DNA from: Saccharothrix sp. NRRL B-16348
Lineage (GTDB): Bacteria; Actinomycetota; Actinomycetes; Mycobacteriales; Pseudonocardiaceae
NCBI RefSeq assembly: GCF_001280085.1
Contig: NZ_LGED01000035.1
Span: 62,001 to 126,000 of the forward strand
Reading direction: 5' to 3'
DNA: 64,000 bases
Below the pieces are notes generated by a model. That model was not told the DNA's origin, ran no database searches, and saw only the letters and a list, made by a program, of their open reading frames with translations. A program made the translations under genes and the position numbers. Below are positions 29,754 to 38,252 of this stretch, piece by piece. Within the stretch, counting starts at the first letter, position 1. Each line of letters begins with the position of its first letter.

Positions 29754-30054
29754 TTTCCGCGTTTCGCCGGAATTGCGGTCAGATGATTCTCAAGGAAGTG
29801 GCGAGCAACTCGTGCGACAACGCCGGAGCCTGCCGCCGGAACAAAAAATGACAGTTACGCTGAGTAGTCGAAGACGGCTCACGTGGACCGACCCCGAGGC
29901 CGGGCGCGCGGGACGACGGCGAGAACCGACCATGGGCGCGCGGCCCACCAGTTGGCGGACGTGTTGATTCGTCCTATTGCTCTCTAGTGGGATTGTTCAA
30001 CAATCCCCTACCGTGTGGGCCACGGCACACCCTCACGGCTGCGAGGTGACCCAC
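29754..30054. other. Intergenic region ahead of the MFS gene
   Basis: About 300 bp without an acceptable gene. The left 200 bp is unremarkable. The right end is less GC-rich (around 29960-29988, GTGTTGATTCGTCCTATTGC) and holds the promoter of the MFS/DUF1445 unit and the palindrome listed separately at 29989-30007. Confidence 0.5.
29989..30007. promoter_or_regulatory. Perfect 19-bp palindrome, GntR/FCD-type operator
   Basis: GGGATTGTT and AACAATCCC flank a single C, a perfect dyad ending 47 bp before the MFS start. The ATTGTT-N-AACAAT core is typical of GntR-family (FadR/FCD subfamily) operators that control uptake and breakdown of organic acids. No GntR gene is next to it, so the repressor must lie elsewhere. 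It is positioned to control 30055-32078. Confidence 0.7.
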
Positions 30055-31320
30055 ATGAGCACCACGGACATCGACACCACCAAGGAAGGCCAAGGGCCGT
30101 TCGCCTGGTTCCACACCCTGGGCCGCAACGGCAAGCGGGCGTTCGTCGGCGCGTTCGGCGGCTTCGGCCTGGACGCCTACGACTTCCAGGTCCTCCCCTT
30201 GAGCCTGTTCGCCATCACCGCCTCCTTCGGCCTCACCACGGGCGAAGCGGGCCTGCTCAACACCGTCACCCTGGTCGTCTCCGCCCTCGGCGGCGCGATC
30301 GCGGGCATCCTCGCGGACCGCATCGGCCGCGTGCGCACCCTGATGATCACGGTCATCACCTACGCCGTCTTCACCGTCCTGTGCGGCTTCGCCACCAGCT
30401 ACGAGATGCTGATGGTGTTCCGCGCCCTCCAAGGCCTGGGCTTCGGCGGCGAGTGGGCGGCGGGCGCGATCCTCGTCGCCGAGTACTGCAAGCCGCAGTA
30501 CCGGGGCCGGACGGTCGCGTTCATCCAGAGCTCGTGGGCCGTCGGCTGGGGCCTGAGCGTCATCGTCTACACCGCCGTGTTCAGCTTCCTGCCGCAGGAC
30601 GCGGCCTGGCGGGTGCTGTTCTGGACCGGCGCGATCCCCGCGCTCCTGGTCTTCTACGTCCGCCGCAACGTCAAGGACGCGCCGAGGGCCGAGCGAGCGC
30701 TCGGGACCAGCCCGGTCAAGGGCAGCTTCAGGGCCGTCTTCCGGGGCAAGCTGGGCCGCACCACGATGTTCGCCGCACTCCTCGCCACCGGCGTCCAGGG
30801 CGGCTACTACACGCTGGCCAGCTGGGTGCCGACGTTCCTCAAGACCGAACGCGGCCTCAGCGTGGTCGGCACCGGCGGATACATGGCGCTGCTCATCAGC
30901 GGCGCGTTCGCGGGCTACGTCACCGGCGGCTACCTGACCGACCTGCTCGGCCGCAAGCGCACGTTCACCCTGTTCGCCGTGCTCAGCGCGATCCTCATCG
31001 TGCTGTTCACCACCATCCCGCCGGGCGCGAACGGCCTGATCCTGCTGGTCACGTTCCCGCTCGGGTTCACCACGTCGGCGATCTTCAGCGGCTTCGGCTC
31101 GTTCCTCGCCGAGCTGTACCCGACGGAGCTGCGCGGCACCGGCCAGGGCTTCACCTACAACTTCGGCCGCGCGGTCGGCGCGTTCTTCCCCGCCGTGGTG
31201 GGCTTCCTGGCGCAGGGCATGGGCGTCGGCGGCGCGATGATCTTCGGCGCGGTCGCCTACGGCATCGCCGTCGTCGCCCTGCTCGGCCTCCCCGAGACGA
31301 AAGGGGTCGAGCTGCGATGA
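30055..31320 (+). CDS. MFS transporter, organic-acid:H+ symporter type
   Basis: The 421-residue protein has 12 predicted membrane helices. The MFS loop 2-3 signature is [13 protein letters not shown] (about residues 83-95), and a second copy, [12 protein letters not shown], lies about 290-301. [14 protein letters not shown] in helix 1 and [15 protein letters not shown] in helix 4 are typical of the metabolite:H+ symporter (aromatic or short organic acid) families. ATG at 30055 follows GAGGTGA. The stop overlaps the start of the DUF1445 gene, so the two are translated together, and a GntR-type palindrome lies upstream. The substrate is probably an acid that the next protein acts on. Confidence 0.9.
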   Translation: MSTTDIDTTKEGQGPFAWFHTLGRNGKRAFVGAFGGFGLDAYDFQVLPLSLFAITASFGLTTGEAGLLNTVTLVVSALGGAIAGILADRIGRVRTLMITVITYAVFTVLCGFATSYEMLMVFRALQGLGFGGEWAAGAILVAEYCKPQYRGRTVAFIQSSWAVGWGLSVIVYTAVFSFLPQDAAWRVLFWTGAIPALLVFYVRRNVKDAPRAERALGTSPVKGSFRAVFRGKLGRTTMFAALLATGVQGGYYTLASWVPTFLKTERGLSVVGTGGYMALLISGAFAGYVTGGYLTDLLGRKRTFTLFAVLSAILIVLFTTIPPGANGLILLVTFPLGFTTSAIFSGFGSFLAELYPTELRGTGQGFTYNFGRAVGAFFPAVVGFLAQGMGVGGAMIFGAVAYGIAVVALLGLPETKGVELR

Positions 31321-32078
31321 CGACGATGACACCGGCACAGGTGCGCCGGGGGCACCAAGGGCCGACGGCCGGGCTCGCGGACGGCTACGCGCAGGCCAAC
31401 CTCATCGCGGTGCCCGAGGACTGGGCCTACGACGTGCTGCTGTTCACCCAGCGCAACCCCAAGCCGTGCCCGGTCCTCGACGTCACCGACAAGGGCGGCA
31501 CCACGACGTTCCTCGCGGGCAACGCCGACCTGATGCGCGACGTGCCCCGCTACCGGATCTGGGAGCACGGCGAGCTGGTCGACGAGCCCACCGACGCCTC
31601 CGGGCACTGGCGCGACGACCTGGTCGCGTTCCTCATCGGGTGCAGCTTCACGTTCGAGTCCGCGCTCAAGCGGGCGAACGTCCCGCTGCGGCACGTCGAG
31701 CAAGGGCGCAACGTGCCGATGTACGTCACCGACCGGGAGTGCCGCCCGGCGGGGCGCCTGCACGGCCCGATGGTGGTGTCGCTGCGCTACATCCCGGCCG
31801 ACCTGATCGCCGTCGCCACGGAGGTCACCGCCCGGATGCCCGCCGTCCACGGCGCGCCCGTCCACGTCGGCGACCCGGGCGCGCTCGGCATCCACGACCT
31901 GGACCGGCCGGACTTCGGCGACCGCACCGAGCCGCACGAGGGCGACGTGCCGGTGTTCTGGGCGTGCGGCGTGACGCCGCAGGCGGCCGTGATGGCGTCG
32001 AAACCGCCGTTCGCGATCACCCACGCGCCGGGGCACATGTTCGTCACCGACGTCCCGGACCTGGCCTACCGGCTCTGA
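31317..32078 (+). CDS. D-glutamate cyclase-like / putative hydro-lyase (DUF1445)
   Basis: The 253-residue protein matches the DUF1445 family (putative hydro-lyases; the mammalian relative is D-glutamate cyclase). It shows [63 protein letters not shown] and [32 protein letters not shown], the most conserved block. The ATG overlaps the MFS stop (ATGA). In other bacteria this family pairs with LamB/YcsF-type 5-oxoprolinase genes; none are here. The tie to an MFS acid transporter suggests breakdown of an imported acid. Confidence 0.85.
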   Translation: MTTMTPAQVRRGHQGPTAGLADGYAQANLIAVPEDWAYDVLLFTQRNPKPCPVLDVTDKGGTTTFLAGNADLMRDVPRYRIWEHGELVDEPTDASGHWRDDLVAFLIGCSFTFESALKRANVPLRHVEQGRNVPMYVTDRECRPAGRLHGPMVVSLRYIPADLIAVATEVTARMPAVHGAPVHVGDPGALGIHDLDRPDFGDRTEPHEGDVPVFWACGVTPQAAVMASKPPFAITHAPGHMFVTDVPDLAYRL

Positions 32079-32085
32079 CCGGGTG

Positions 32086-32700
32086 CTAGCCGAGCCGGCG
32101 ACCGAGGTCGTCCAGACCGTTCCACGCGGCCAGGCAGCCGTACGCCAGCGCCGTGCCCAAGGGCCACGCCAGCAAGCCCCACCACGTCTCCAGCACCGGG
32201 GCCAAGGCGATCACGTCACCCACCGCGGGCGCGGCGTCGACGGCGTACCGGCTGCCCGCCGAGCCGATGCCGGTCAGCTGCGCCAGGTAGGCCGCCACGA
32301 CCGCGCCGAGCGTGGCCGCGAGCATCACCACAGGGCCGCGGCGCTCCCGCAGCAGCCACACCGCGATGCCCGTGATCAGCCCGGCGGCCAGCCCGATCAG
32401 CACGAACAGCATCAGCCCGTCGAGCCGATGGTAGCTCTCGCCGGTCACCGGGATCAGCGAGCCGTCCTGCTGCGCCACCACGTTCTGCGGCGGCGCGAGC
32501 CTCGCCCACAGCCACCCCGCGGGCAGCCCGAACAGCGAGATCACCGACAGCACGGAGAACGCGGGCAGCAGGTCGCGCTTCACCACGACTTGCGGCCGTC
32601 GCACCACGTAGTAGTACTCGAACGCCGGCGCGGGTGGCACCCGAACGGGCGTCGCCCGCTCGTCCACCGGTTGCTCCGCCACCCGACGACCTCCCTGCAC
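32086..32700 (-). CDS. DUF2567 membrane protein of the biotin locus
   Basis: The 204-residue protein has a proline-rich cytoplasmic N-terminus (about residues 1-42) and four hydrophobic segments (about 44-66, 94-115, 122-142 and 170-195). This fits the DUF2567 proteins that sit downstream of bioB and its small partner in mycobacteria (the Rv1591 position). Its function is not known. It lies 22 bp after bsaP on the same strand, so it may be the last gene of bioD-bioB-bsaP-DUF2567. The start may be GTG at about 32682 (VAEQPVDE) rather than 32700. Confidence 0.75.
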   Translation of the reverse strand: MQGGRRVAEQPVDERATPVRVPPAPAFEYYYVVRRPQVVVKRDLLPAFSVLSVISLFGLPAGWLWARLAPPQNVVAQQDGSLIPVTGESYHRLDGLMLFVLIGLAAGLITGIAVWLLRERRGPVVMLAATLGAVVAAYLAQLTGIGSAGSRYAVDAAPAVGDVIALAPVLETWWGLLAWPLGTALAYGCLAAWNGLDDLGRRLG

Positions 32701-32722
32701 CCGTGACCAGATGCAGGGCAGG

Positions 32723-32932
32723 TTACCGCGCGGAGGTGATCTCGCCGTGACGGCTGCACGTGGCCGTCCACCCGGCGGGTGTCACCTGCACGACCATCCG
32801 GCGCGCGCACTCCGCGCAGAACCGCGGCGGGTCGATCACGCCCAGCCGCGACGCGCACGCGGAGTGGTCGGCCTCCGCGCTCGCCTTGCCGCAAAAACCG
32901 CAGTACGCCACAGCACCCAGCCCACTCGTCAC
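32723..32932 (-). CDS. bsaP: Biotin synthase auxiliary protein (BsaP-like), cysteine-rich
   Basis: The 69-residue protein has six cysteines (about 11, 14, 26, 39, 42 and 59) in CGFC, CAEC and single positions. The position and pattern match the small gene directly downstream of bioB in mycobacteria, whose product was shown to be needed by mycobacterial biotin synthase and to carry an Fe-S cluster. Its GTG overlaps the bioB stop (GTGA), so it is translationally coupled. A role in rebuilding the BioB cluster used up as sulfur donor is inferred from that homology. It is easily missed because of its size. Confidence 0.82.
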   Translation of the reverse strand: MTSGLGAVAYCGFCGKASAEADHSACASRLGVIDPPRFCAECARRMVVQVTPAGWTATCSRHGEITSAR

Positions 32933-33945
32933 AGGGTCTTGCTCAGTTCCTTGATCGGCATGGACAGCTCGGTCAGCATGTCGAGGTCCTGCTGGGCCGG
33001 CCTGCCGAGGTTGGTCAGGTAGTTGCCGACGATGATCGCGTTGACGCCGCCGAGCATGCCCTGCTTGGCGCCGAGGTCGCCGAAGGTCAGCTCACGGCCG
33101 CCGGCGAAGCGCAGGATCGTGCGCGGCAGGGCGAGCCGGAACGCGCCGACGGTCCGCAGCGCCTCGGGGCCCTCGACCACCGGGTAGTTCTCGTACGGGG
33201 TGCCCGGGTTGGGGATCAGGAAGTTCAGCGGCACCTCGTCGGGCTCCAGCTCCGCGAGCTGCACGGCGAACTCCGCGCGCTGCTCCAGCGTCTCCCCCAT
33301 GCCGATGATGCCGCCGCAGCAGACCTCCATGCCCGCCGTGCGGATCATCTTCAGCGTGTCCCACCGCTCTTCCCACGAGTGCGTGGTGACCACGTTCGGG
33401 AAGTGCGAGCGGGCCGTCTCCAGGTTGTGGTTGTAGCGGTGGACGCCCATGTCCACCAGCTCGTCCACCTGCTCCTGGGTGAGCATGCCGAGCGAGCACG
33501 CGATCTGGATGTCGTTGCCGTCCTCGCGGATGGCCTTGATGCCGTCGCGCACCTGCGACAGCAGCCGCTTGTCCGGCCCGCGCACGGCGGCGACGATGCA
33601 GAACTCGGACGCGCCGGTCTCGGCCGTCTGCCGGGCCGCCCGCACCAGGCCGGGGATGTCGAGCCACGCCGAGCGCACCGGTGACGGGAACTGGCCGGAC
33701 TGCGAGCAGAAGTGGCAGTCCTCGGGGCAGCCACCGGTCTTGAGCGACACGATGCCCTCGACCTCGACCTCCGGGCCGCACCAGCGCATCCGCACCGCGT
33801 GCGCCAGCTCCAGCAGCTCGGGGATGCGCTCGTCGGGCAGCCGCAGTACTTCGAGCACCTGCTCCTCGGACAGCCCGACGCCCTGCTCCAGCACCTGCTC
33901 GCGGGCTACGCCGAGGACATCGACCTGTTCGGGGGCTGCGGTCAC
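32929..33945 (-). CDS. bioB: Biotin synthase
   Basis: BioB inserts sulfur into dethiobiotin by radical SAM chemistry. The 338-residue protein has the radical SAM motif [10 protein letters not shown] (Cys about 73, 77 and 80) and further family blocks: [53 protein letters not shown] and [12 protein letters not shown]. It is followed with 4-bp overlap by bsaP. It lies 101 bp downstream of bioD. No BioQ-like dyad is visible in front of either bioD or bioB. Confidence 0.97.
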   Translation of the reverse strand: MTAAPEQVDVLGVAREQVLEQGVGLSEEQVLEVLRLPDERIPELLELAHAVRMRWCGPEVEVEGIVSLKTGGCPEDCHFCSQSGQFPSPVRSAWLDIPGLVRAARQTAETGASEFCIVAAVRGPDKRLLSQVRDGIKAIREDGNDIQIACSLGMLTQEQVDELVDMGVHRYNHNLETARSHFPNVVTTHSWEERWDTLKMIRTAGMEVCCGGIIGMGETLEQRAEFAVQLAELEPDEVPLNFLIPNPGTPYENYPVVEGPEALRTVGAFRLALPRTILRFAGGRELTFGDLGAKQGMLGGVNAIIVGNYLTNLGRPAQQDLDMLTELSMPIKELSKTL

Positions 33946-34046
33946 AACGACTCCTCGTCAACTCCGGCGGTGGTCCGCCGTGCAGTCTGCCGCACCGGCC
34001 GTCGGCCTACCCAGCGATGTGCGTCACTGGTTCGGTGCAGCCGGGG

Positions 34047-34769
34047 TCAGCAGGTGTGCGGCGCGGCGAACTTCTCCGGGTCGAACGTGCCGCCGAACCA
34101 CGGCGACAGGCCTTCCCTGGCCCGCTCCACGAACTCGGACCGCCCGAGCGCCGCCATGCCGTCCGGCAGCACGCCGAGCAGCGGCGCGCCCGCGGCCTCC
34201 GGCAGGTCGACCAGGTTGGTGCGGGTGGCCAGGTCGGGTGTGGCGGGCCAGCGGCCCACCACCACGCCGACGGACTCCAGGCCGCGGCGCAGCAGGGCTT
34301 CGGCGGTCAGCGCGGTCATGTTCAACGTGCCCAGGCCCGGGTGCGAGACGATGAGCACCGGCGCGTTGAGCGCCCACGCCGCGTCGGCGATGGTCGAGCC
34401 CGCGTCGTCGAACCGGACCAGCAGCCCGCCCGCGCCCTCCACCAGCACCAGGTCGTGCGTCTCGTCCAGCGCCACGGCCGCCGAGGCGACCTCGCTGGGG
34501 TGCAACGTGGGCCGCCCGGACCGGCGCGCGGCCGTGGCCGGTGCCAGCGGTTCCGGGTATCGGCGCAGCTCACGGGTGGTGACGGAGCCGGCGAGGCGCG
34601 CCACCTCGGCCAGGTCGCCCGGCTCGCCGTCGGCGACGCCGGTCTGCGCGGGCTTGAGCACGGCGACCCGCCGACCGTCGGCCGCGGCCAGGGCCGCCAG
34701 GGCGGCGACGACCACGGTCTTGCCGACCTCGGTGCCCGTGCCGGTGATCACGAGGACGCTCACGGCCAC
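34047..34769 (-). CDS. bioD: Dethiobiotin synthetase
   Basis: BioD carboxylates and closes DAPA to dethiobiotin with ATP. The 240-residue protein has the P-loop VITGTGTEVGKTVVVAAL (about residues 7-24), LKPAQTGV, VLVEGAGGLLVRFD and LGTLNMTALTAEAL. The first ATG (34769) and a GTG two codons later are both usable starts. It diverges from the glutaredoxin gene across 54 bp. bioF, which precedes bioD in many actinobacteria, is absent here. Confidence 0.96.
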   Translation of the reverse strand: MAVSVLVITGTGTEVGKTVVVAALAALAAADGRRVAVLKPAQTGVADGEPGDLAEVARLAGSVTTRELRRYPEPLAPATAARRSGRPTLHPSEVASAAVALDETHDLVLVEGAGGLLVRFDDAGSTIADAAWALNAPVLIVSHPGLGTLNMTALTAEALLRRGLESVGVVVGRWPATPDLATRTNLVDLPEAAGAPLLGVLPDGMAALGRSEFVERAREGLSPWFGGTFDPEKFAAPHTC

Positions 34770-34823
34770 TCACCCTAGGCCTATACGGAGCGTTGCGGTC
34801 CTCCGCGTTCTACAGTCACCGCT

Positions 34824-35063
34824 ATGAGTGAGATCGTTCTCTACGGGGCGAACTGGTGCGGCGACTGCCGGCGGGCCAAGGCATGGCTGCGGGAGCACGA
34901 AGTGCCGTTCACCGACATCGACGTCGAGCAGGACGACGCGGCCCGCGACAAGGCCGTCGAGTTCGCCGGCGGGCGCAAGAACATCCCCGTGATCGTGCTG
35001 CCCGACGGCCGGGTCCTGGTGGAGCCGACCAACACCGAGCTGGCCGCCGCGGTCGAAGGCTGA
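34824..35063 (+). CDS. Glutaredoxin-family thiol oxidoreductase
   Basis: A 79-residue thioredoxin-fold protein. The active site is WCGDC (Cys12 and Cys15), followed by the cis-proline region NIPVIVLPDG. It resembles actinobacterial mycoredoxin/NrdH-type glutaredoxins, but mycoredoxin-1 usually has CGYC, so the partner thiol is not certain. It may reduce mycothiolated proteins or ribonucleotide reductase. A TACAGT box (34811-34816) ends 7 nt before the ATG, so the mRNA may be leaderless. The next gene starts 1 bp after its stop. Confidence 0.9.
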   Translation: MSEIVLYGANWCGDCRRAKAWLREHEVPFTDIDVEQDDAARDKAVEFAGGRKNIPVIVLPDGRVLVEPTNTELAAAVEG

Positions 35064-35064
35064 C

Positions 35065-35700
35065 GTGGGCAAGAACGGTAGGCGCAAGCAGCGCCAGCGG
35101 GATTCTCAGCGTGAGCGGGACGACTCGTCGGTCCGCACCACCACCAAGCCGGCGAAGCAGGCGCGGGAGAAGAACTGGTTCCAGCGGCAGCACGGCGGCG
35201 TGCAGACCCTCATCGTCCTGGGTGTCACCGCATCGGTGGTCGGCTTCCACTTCCTGCTGTGGGGTTCGATCTTCCCGGCGCTGGGCGAGGCGGTCGGCCG
35301 GATGCCGGTCGTGTCGACCGTGGTCGGCTGGCTGTTCGGCGGCGGCGCGTTCATGGCGTGGGGCGTGGTCGCCATCAACCACGACACCGCGAAGCCGGCG
35401 ACGAAGAAGCGCCTCCAGGCCGTGGCGTGGGTGTGGTCGGCGGTCGCGGTGGTGCTGTTCCCGAGCGGCTACGCCAACGGCATCCGGCTGCCGGTGGACT
35501 TCTGGGCGGGCGTGTACGCGGGCGCGTACGGCACCATCCTCACGCCGGTGGCCCTCGGCGTGGTCGCGCTGGGCTGGTGGCTGCTGGTCAACAAGCTGTT
35601 CGGGCACAAGAAGGAGCCGAGCAACCAGGCCGTCGGCTGGATCTGCGTCGCCTACGCGACGCTCCTGCTGATCTGGGGCTCAACCCTCCTGCGCCAGTGA
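35065..35700 (+). CDS. Polytopic membrane protein with basic N-terminal tail
   Basis: The 211-residue protein starts with a very basic, Lys/Arg/Gln-rich tail (about residues 1-40, [12 protein letters not shown]), then has about five hydrophobic segments (about 46-68, 82-104, 118-135, 145-172 and 188-208). I do not recognise the family. The GTG start is 1 bp after the glutaredoxin stop, so it is likely translated together with it. Its 3' end overlaps bioA by 21 bp, tail to tail. This pair sits between bioA and bioD, where bioF is often found. Confidence 0.7.
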   Translation: MGKNGRRKQRQRDSQRERDDSSVRTTTKPAKQAREKNWFQRQHGGVQTLIVLGVTASVVGFHFLLWGSIFPALGEAVGRMPVVSTVVGWLFGGGAFMAWGVVAINHDTAKPATKKRLQAVAWVWSAVAVVLFPSGYANGIRLPVDFWAGVYAGAYGTILTPVALGVVALGWWLLVNKLFGHKKEPSNQAVGWICVAYATLLLIWGSTLLRQ

Positions 35701-36948
35701 CGCCTCGGCCGCCGCCACGACGGCGGCGGCGATCGTCGCCACGTCGTCGTCGGTGCTGATGAACGGCGGCATGGTGTAGATCAGGTCCCGGAACGGCCGC
35801 AGCCACACGCCGTGGTCGACGGCCGCGGCGGTGGCGGCGGCCATGTCCACGGGGCGGTCCAGCTGCACCACGCCGATGGCGCCGAGCACCCGGACGTCGC
35901 CGGGCGCGTCCGCCAGGCCCGACCGCAGCCCGGCCTCGATCCGCCGCACCGACGACCGCCAGTCCTGCGCCAGCAGCAGGTCGGTCGACGCCAGCGCCAC
36001 CGCCGAGGCCAGCGGGTTGCCCATGAACGTGGGTCCGTGCGCCAGCACGGGCACCTCGCCCCGCGAGATGCCGTCCGCCACCCGTGACGTGCACAGCGTG
36101 GCGGCCATCGACAGGTAACCGCCGGTCAACGCCTTGCCGAGGCACATGATGTCCGGGCTGATCCCGGCGTGGTCGGCGGCGAACAGCTCGCCCGTGCGGC
36201 CGAAGCCGGTGGCGATCTCGTCGAAGATCAGCAGCACGTCGTTGGCCAGCGTCAGCTCGCGCAGCACGTGCAGGTAGCGCGGGTCGTGGAAGCGCATCCC
36301 GCCCGCGCCCTGCACCACCGGCTCCACGATGACCGCGGCCAGCTCACCGGCGTGCGCCTCGATCAGGTCCGCCAGCTCCTGCACGTACGCGGTCTCCAGG
36401 TCGCGCGGCGGCGCGGACGCGAACACCTGGTCCGGCAGCACGCCGCGCCACAGCGCGTGCATCCCGCCCTCCGGGTCGCACACCGCCATCGGCTGGAACG
36501 TGTCGCCGTGGTACCCGCGGCGCCACGTGAGCAGCCGCCGCTTCTCCGGCCGCCCCTGCGAGCGCCAGTGCTGCAACGCCATCTTGATGGCGACCTCGAC
36601 CGACACCGACCCCGAGTCGCACAGGAACACGTGCTGCAACGGCTCGGGCGTGATCTCCACCAGCCGCGCGGACAGCGCCACCGCGGGCTCGTGGGTCAGG
36701 CCGCCGAACATGACGTGGCTCATCCGGCCGAGCTGGTCGCGCAGCGCCTCGTCGAGCACGGGGTGCCGGTAGCCGTGGATCGCGGCCCACCACGACGACA
36801 TGCCGTCGACCAGCTCGCGCCCGTCGTCCAGCCGGAGCCGGACACCCTCGGCCGAGGAGACCACCAGCGGCTCGTGGGTGCCCGGCATCGGGCCGTACGG
36901 GTGCCAGACGTGCGCCTGGTCCAGCTTCAGCAGCTCATCGCGCTCCAC
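35680..36948 (-). CDS. bioA: Adenosylmethionine-8-amino-7-oxononanoate aminotransferase
   Basis: BioA uses SAM as amino donor to make DAPA. The 422-residue class III aminotransferase has [11 protein letters not shown] near the N-terminus, [62 protein letters not shown] and the PLP lysine in [13 protein letters not shown] (about 273). GTG at 36948 is inside the last codons of the P450 gene (14-bp overlap), giving strong translational coupling. Its 3' end overlaps the membrane gene on the other strand by 21 bp. Confidence 0.97.
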   Translation of the reverse strand: MERDELLKLDQAHVWHPYGPMPGTHEPLVVSSAEGVRLRLDDGRELVDGMSSWWAAIHGYRHPVLDEALRDQLGRMSHVMFGGLTHEPAVALSARLVEITPEPLQHVFLCDSGSVSVEVAIKMALQHWRSQGRPEKRRLLTWRRGYHGDTFQPMAVCDPEGGMHALWRGVLPDQVFASAPPRDLETAYVQELADLIEAHAGELAAVIVEPVVQGAGGMRFHDPRYLHVLRELTLANDVLLIFDEIATGFGRTGELFAADHAGISPDIMCLGKALTGGYLSMAATLCTSRVADGISRGEVPVLAHGPTFMGNPLASAVALASTDLLLAQDWRSSVRRIEAGLRSGLADAPGDVRVLGAIGVVQLDRPVDMAAATAAAVDHGVWLRPFRDLIYTMPPFISTDDDVATIAAAVVAAAEASLAQEG

Positions 36949-38164
36949 GAGGCGTCAGGCTAACCGGCAGCGTCTGCAGCCCGCGGATGAGCGTGCCCGC
37001 CCGCCACTCCAGCGTGTCCAGCTCGGCCGCCGGGGCGACGTCGAACCGGTCCAGCAGCGTCCCGATCGCGATCTCCCCCTCCATCCGGGCCAGCGGCGCG
37101 CCCAGGCAGTAGTGGATGCCGTGCCCGAACGCCAGGTGCCCGGCGGACTGCCGGGTGATGTCGAGCCGGTCCGGGTCCGGGAACCGGGAGGCGTCGCGGT
37201 TGCCGCCGGACAGCGACACCACCACCACGCTGTCCTTCGGGATGACGACGTCGCCCAGCGGCACGTCCTCGTTGGTGTAGCGGAACGTGGCTTGGTTGAC
37301 CGGGCTCTCGAAGCGCAGGAACTCCTCGACCGCGCCGGGCAGCAACGACCGGTCGGCGCGCAGCTTGTCCAACTGCTCCGGGTTGCGCAGCAGGTGGTAC
37401 ACGCCGTTGGTGATCAGGTTCACCGTCGTCTCGTGCCCGGCGACCAGCAGCAGGAACGCCATGGCGATCAGCTCCATGGGGTCGAGCCGGTCGCCGTCCT
37501 CGTCGGCCTGCACCAGCGCCGAGAAGAAATCGTCACCGGGCGCGGTCCGCTTGTGCTCGACCAGCTTCGCGAGGTAGCCGGCCATCTGGGCGCCCGCCTG
37601 CTGGAGCTGCTCCGGTTCGCCGTTGCCGGCGACCAGGATGTTGGACCACACGCGGAACTCGTCCCGCTCGTCCATCGGCACGTCGAGCATCTCGCAGATC
37701 ACCGTGATGGGCAGCGGGAACGCCAGCGCGTCCACCAGGTCGACGTCGCCCTTCTCCCCCGCCTCGTCCAGCAGCCGGTCGGTGATCTCCTGGATGCGCG
37801 GCCGGAGCTGCTCGACCCGCCGGGCGGTGAACGCCTTGGTGACGAGCTTGCGCAGCCGGGTGTGGTGCGGCGGGTCCATGTTCAGCATGTGCTGCACCAG
37901 GGACTCGTCGAACTTGGGAGCGTCGCCCCCTTCGACCCGGTTGAGCTCCATCACCTCCGGGAACCGTTCCCAGTGCTTGCTGAACCTCGGGTCGGCCAGC
38001 GCCGACCGAGCCTCCTCGTACCGGGTGACCAGCCACGCCTTCGTGCCGCGCGGCAGCACGATCTGCGTCGCCGCCGCCTGCTCGCGCAGCACGGCGTGGT
38101 AGGCGTGCGGATCGGCGAAGTACTCCTCGCCGAGCACGTCGAGACCGGCGATCTTCTCCCCCAC
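36935..38164 (-). CDS. Cytochrome P450 (CYP107-like), coupled to bioA
   Basis: The 409-residue soluble bacterial P450 has [10 protein letters not shown] (I-helix oxygen-binding, about residue 230), EEFLR of the ExxR pair, and [15 protein letters not shown] with the heme cysteine (about 343). It resembles CYP107-family proteins. I chose GTG at 38164 because GAGGAGGGG lies 6 nt upstream; a GTG at 38200 would put translation inside the 29-bp operator. BioI of Bacillus, also a CYP107, cleaves acyl-ACP to pimeloyl-ACP for biotin; the 14-bp overlap with bioA makes that role attractive, but it is inference. Confidence 0.9.
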   Translation of the reverse strand: MGEKIAGLDVLGEEYFADPHAYHAVLREQAAATQIVLPRGTKAWLVTRYEEARSALADPRFSKHWERFPEVMELNRVEGGDAPKFDESLVQHMLNMDPPHHTRLRKLVTKAFTARRVEQLRPRIQEITDRLLDEAGEKGDVDLVDALAFPLPITVICEMLDVPMDERDEFRVWSNILVAGNGEPEQLQQAGAQMAGYLAKLVEHKRTAPGDDFFSALVQADEDGDRLDPMELIAMAFLLLVAGHETTVNLITNGVYHLLRNPEQLDKLRADRSLLPGAVEEFLRFESPVNQATFRYTNEDVPLGDVVIPKDSVVVVSLSGGNRDASRFPDPDRLDITRQSAGHLAFGHGIHYCLGAPLARMEGEIAIGTLLDRFDVAPAAELDTLEWRAGTLIRGLQTLPVSLTPRGAR

Positions 38165-38178
38165 AGGGATCCCCTCCT

Positions 38179-38207
38179 CGTTTGAGTTAACCCTGTTCAC
38201 TCAAACG
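38179..38207 (-). promoter_or_regulatory. 29-bp dyad, BioQ-like operator, ahead of P450-bioA
   Basis: Arms CGTTTGAGT (38179-38187) and ACTCAAACG (38199-38207) continue inward to AAC-CCT-GTT, so 12 of 13 arm positions pair around a 3-nt centre. On the minus strand the core reads TGAAC-AGG-GTTAA. This is very close to the TGAAC-N3-GTTAC core described for BioQ, the TetR-type biotin repressor of actinobacteria. It lies 15 bp before the chosen P450 start. The outer TTTGAGT arms go beyond the known core. Confidence 0.75.
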
Positions 38208-38252
38208 ATCCGAGGCTTCCTCTTGTCCCCGATTGCGGAGTTTGTCACCCGA

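Noticed and set aside
38200..38200. GTG at 38200 as the P450 start
   Set aside because: It would place the BioQ-like dyad inside the coding sequence; GTG at 38164 has a strong Shine-Dalgarno at the right distance.
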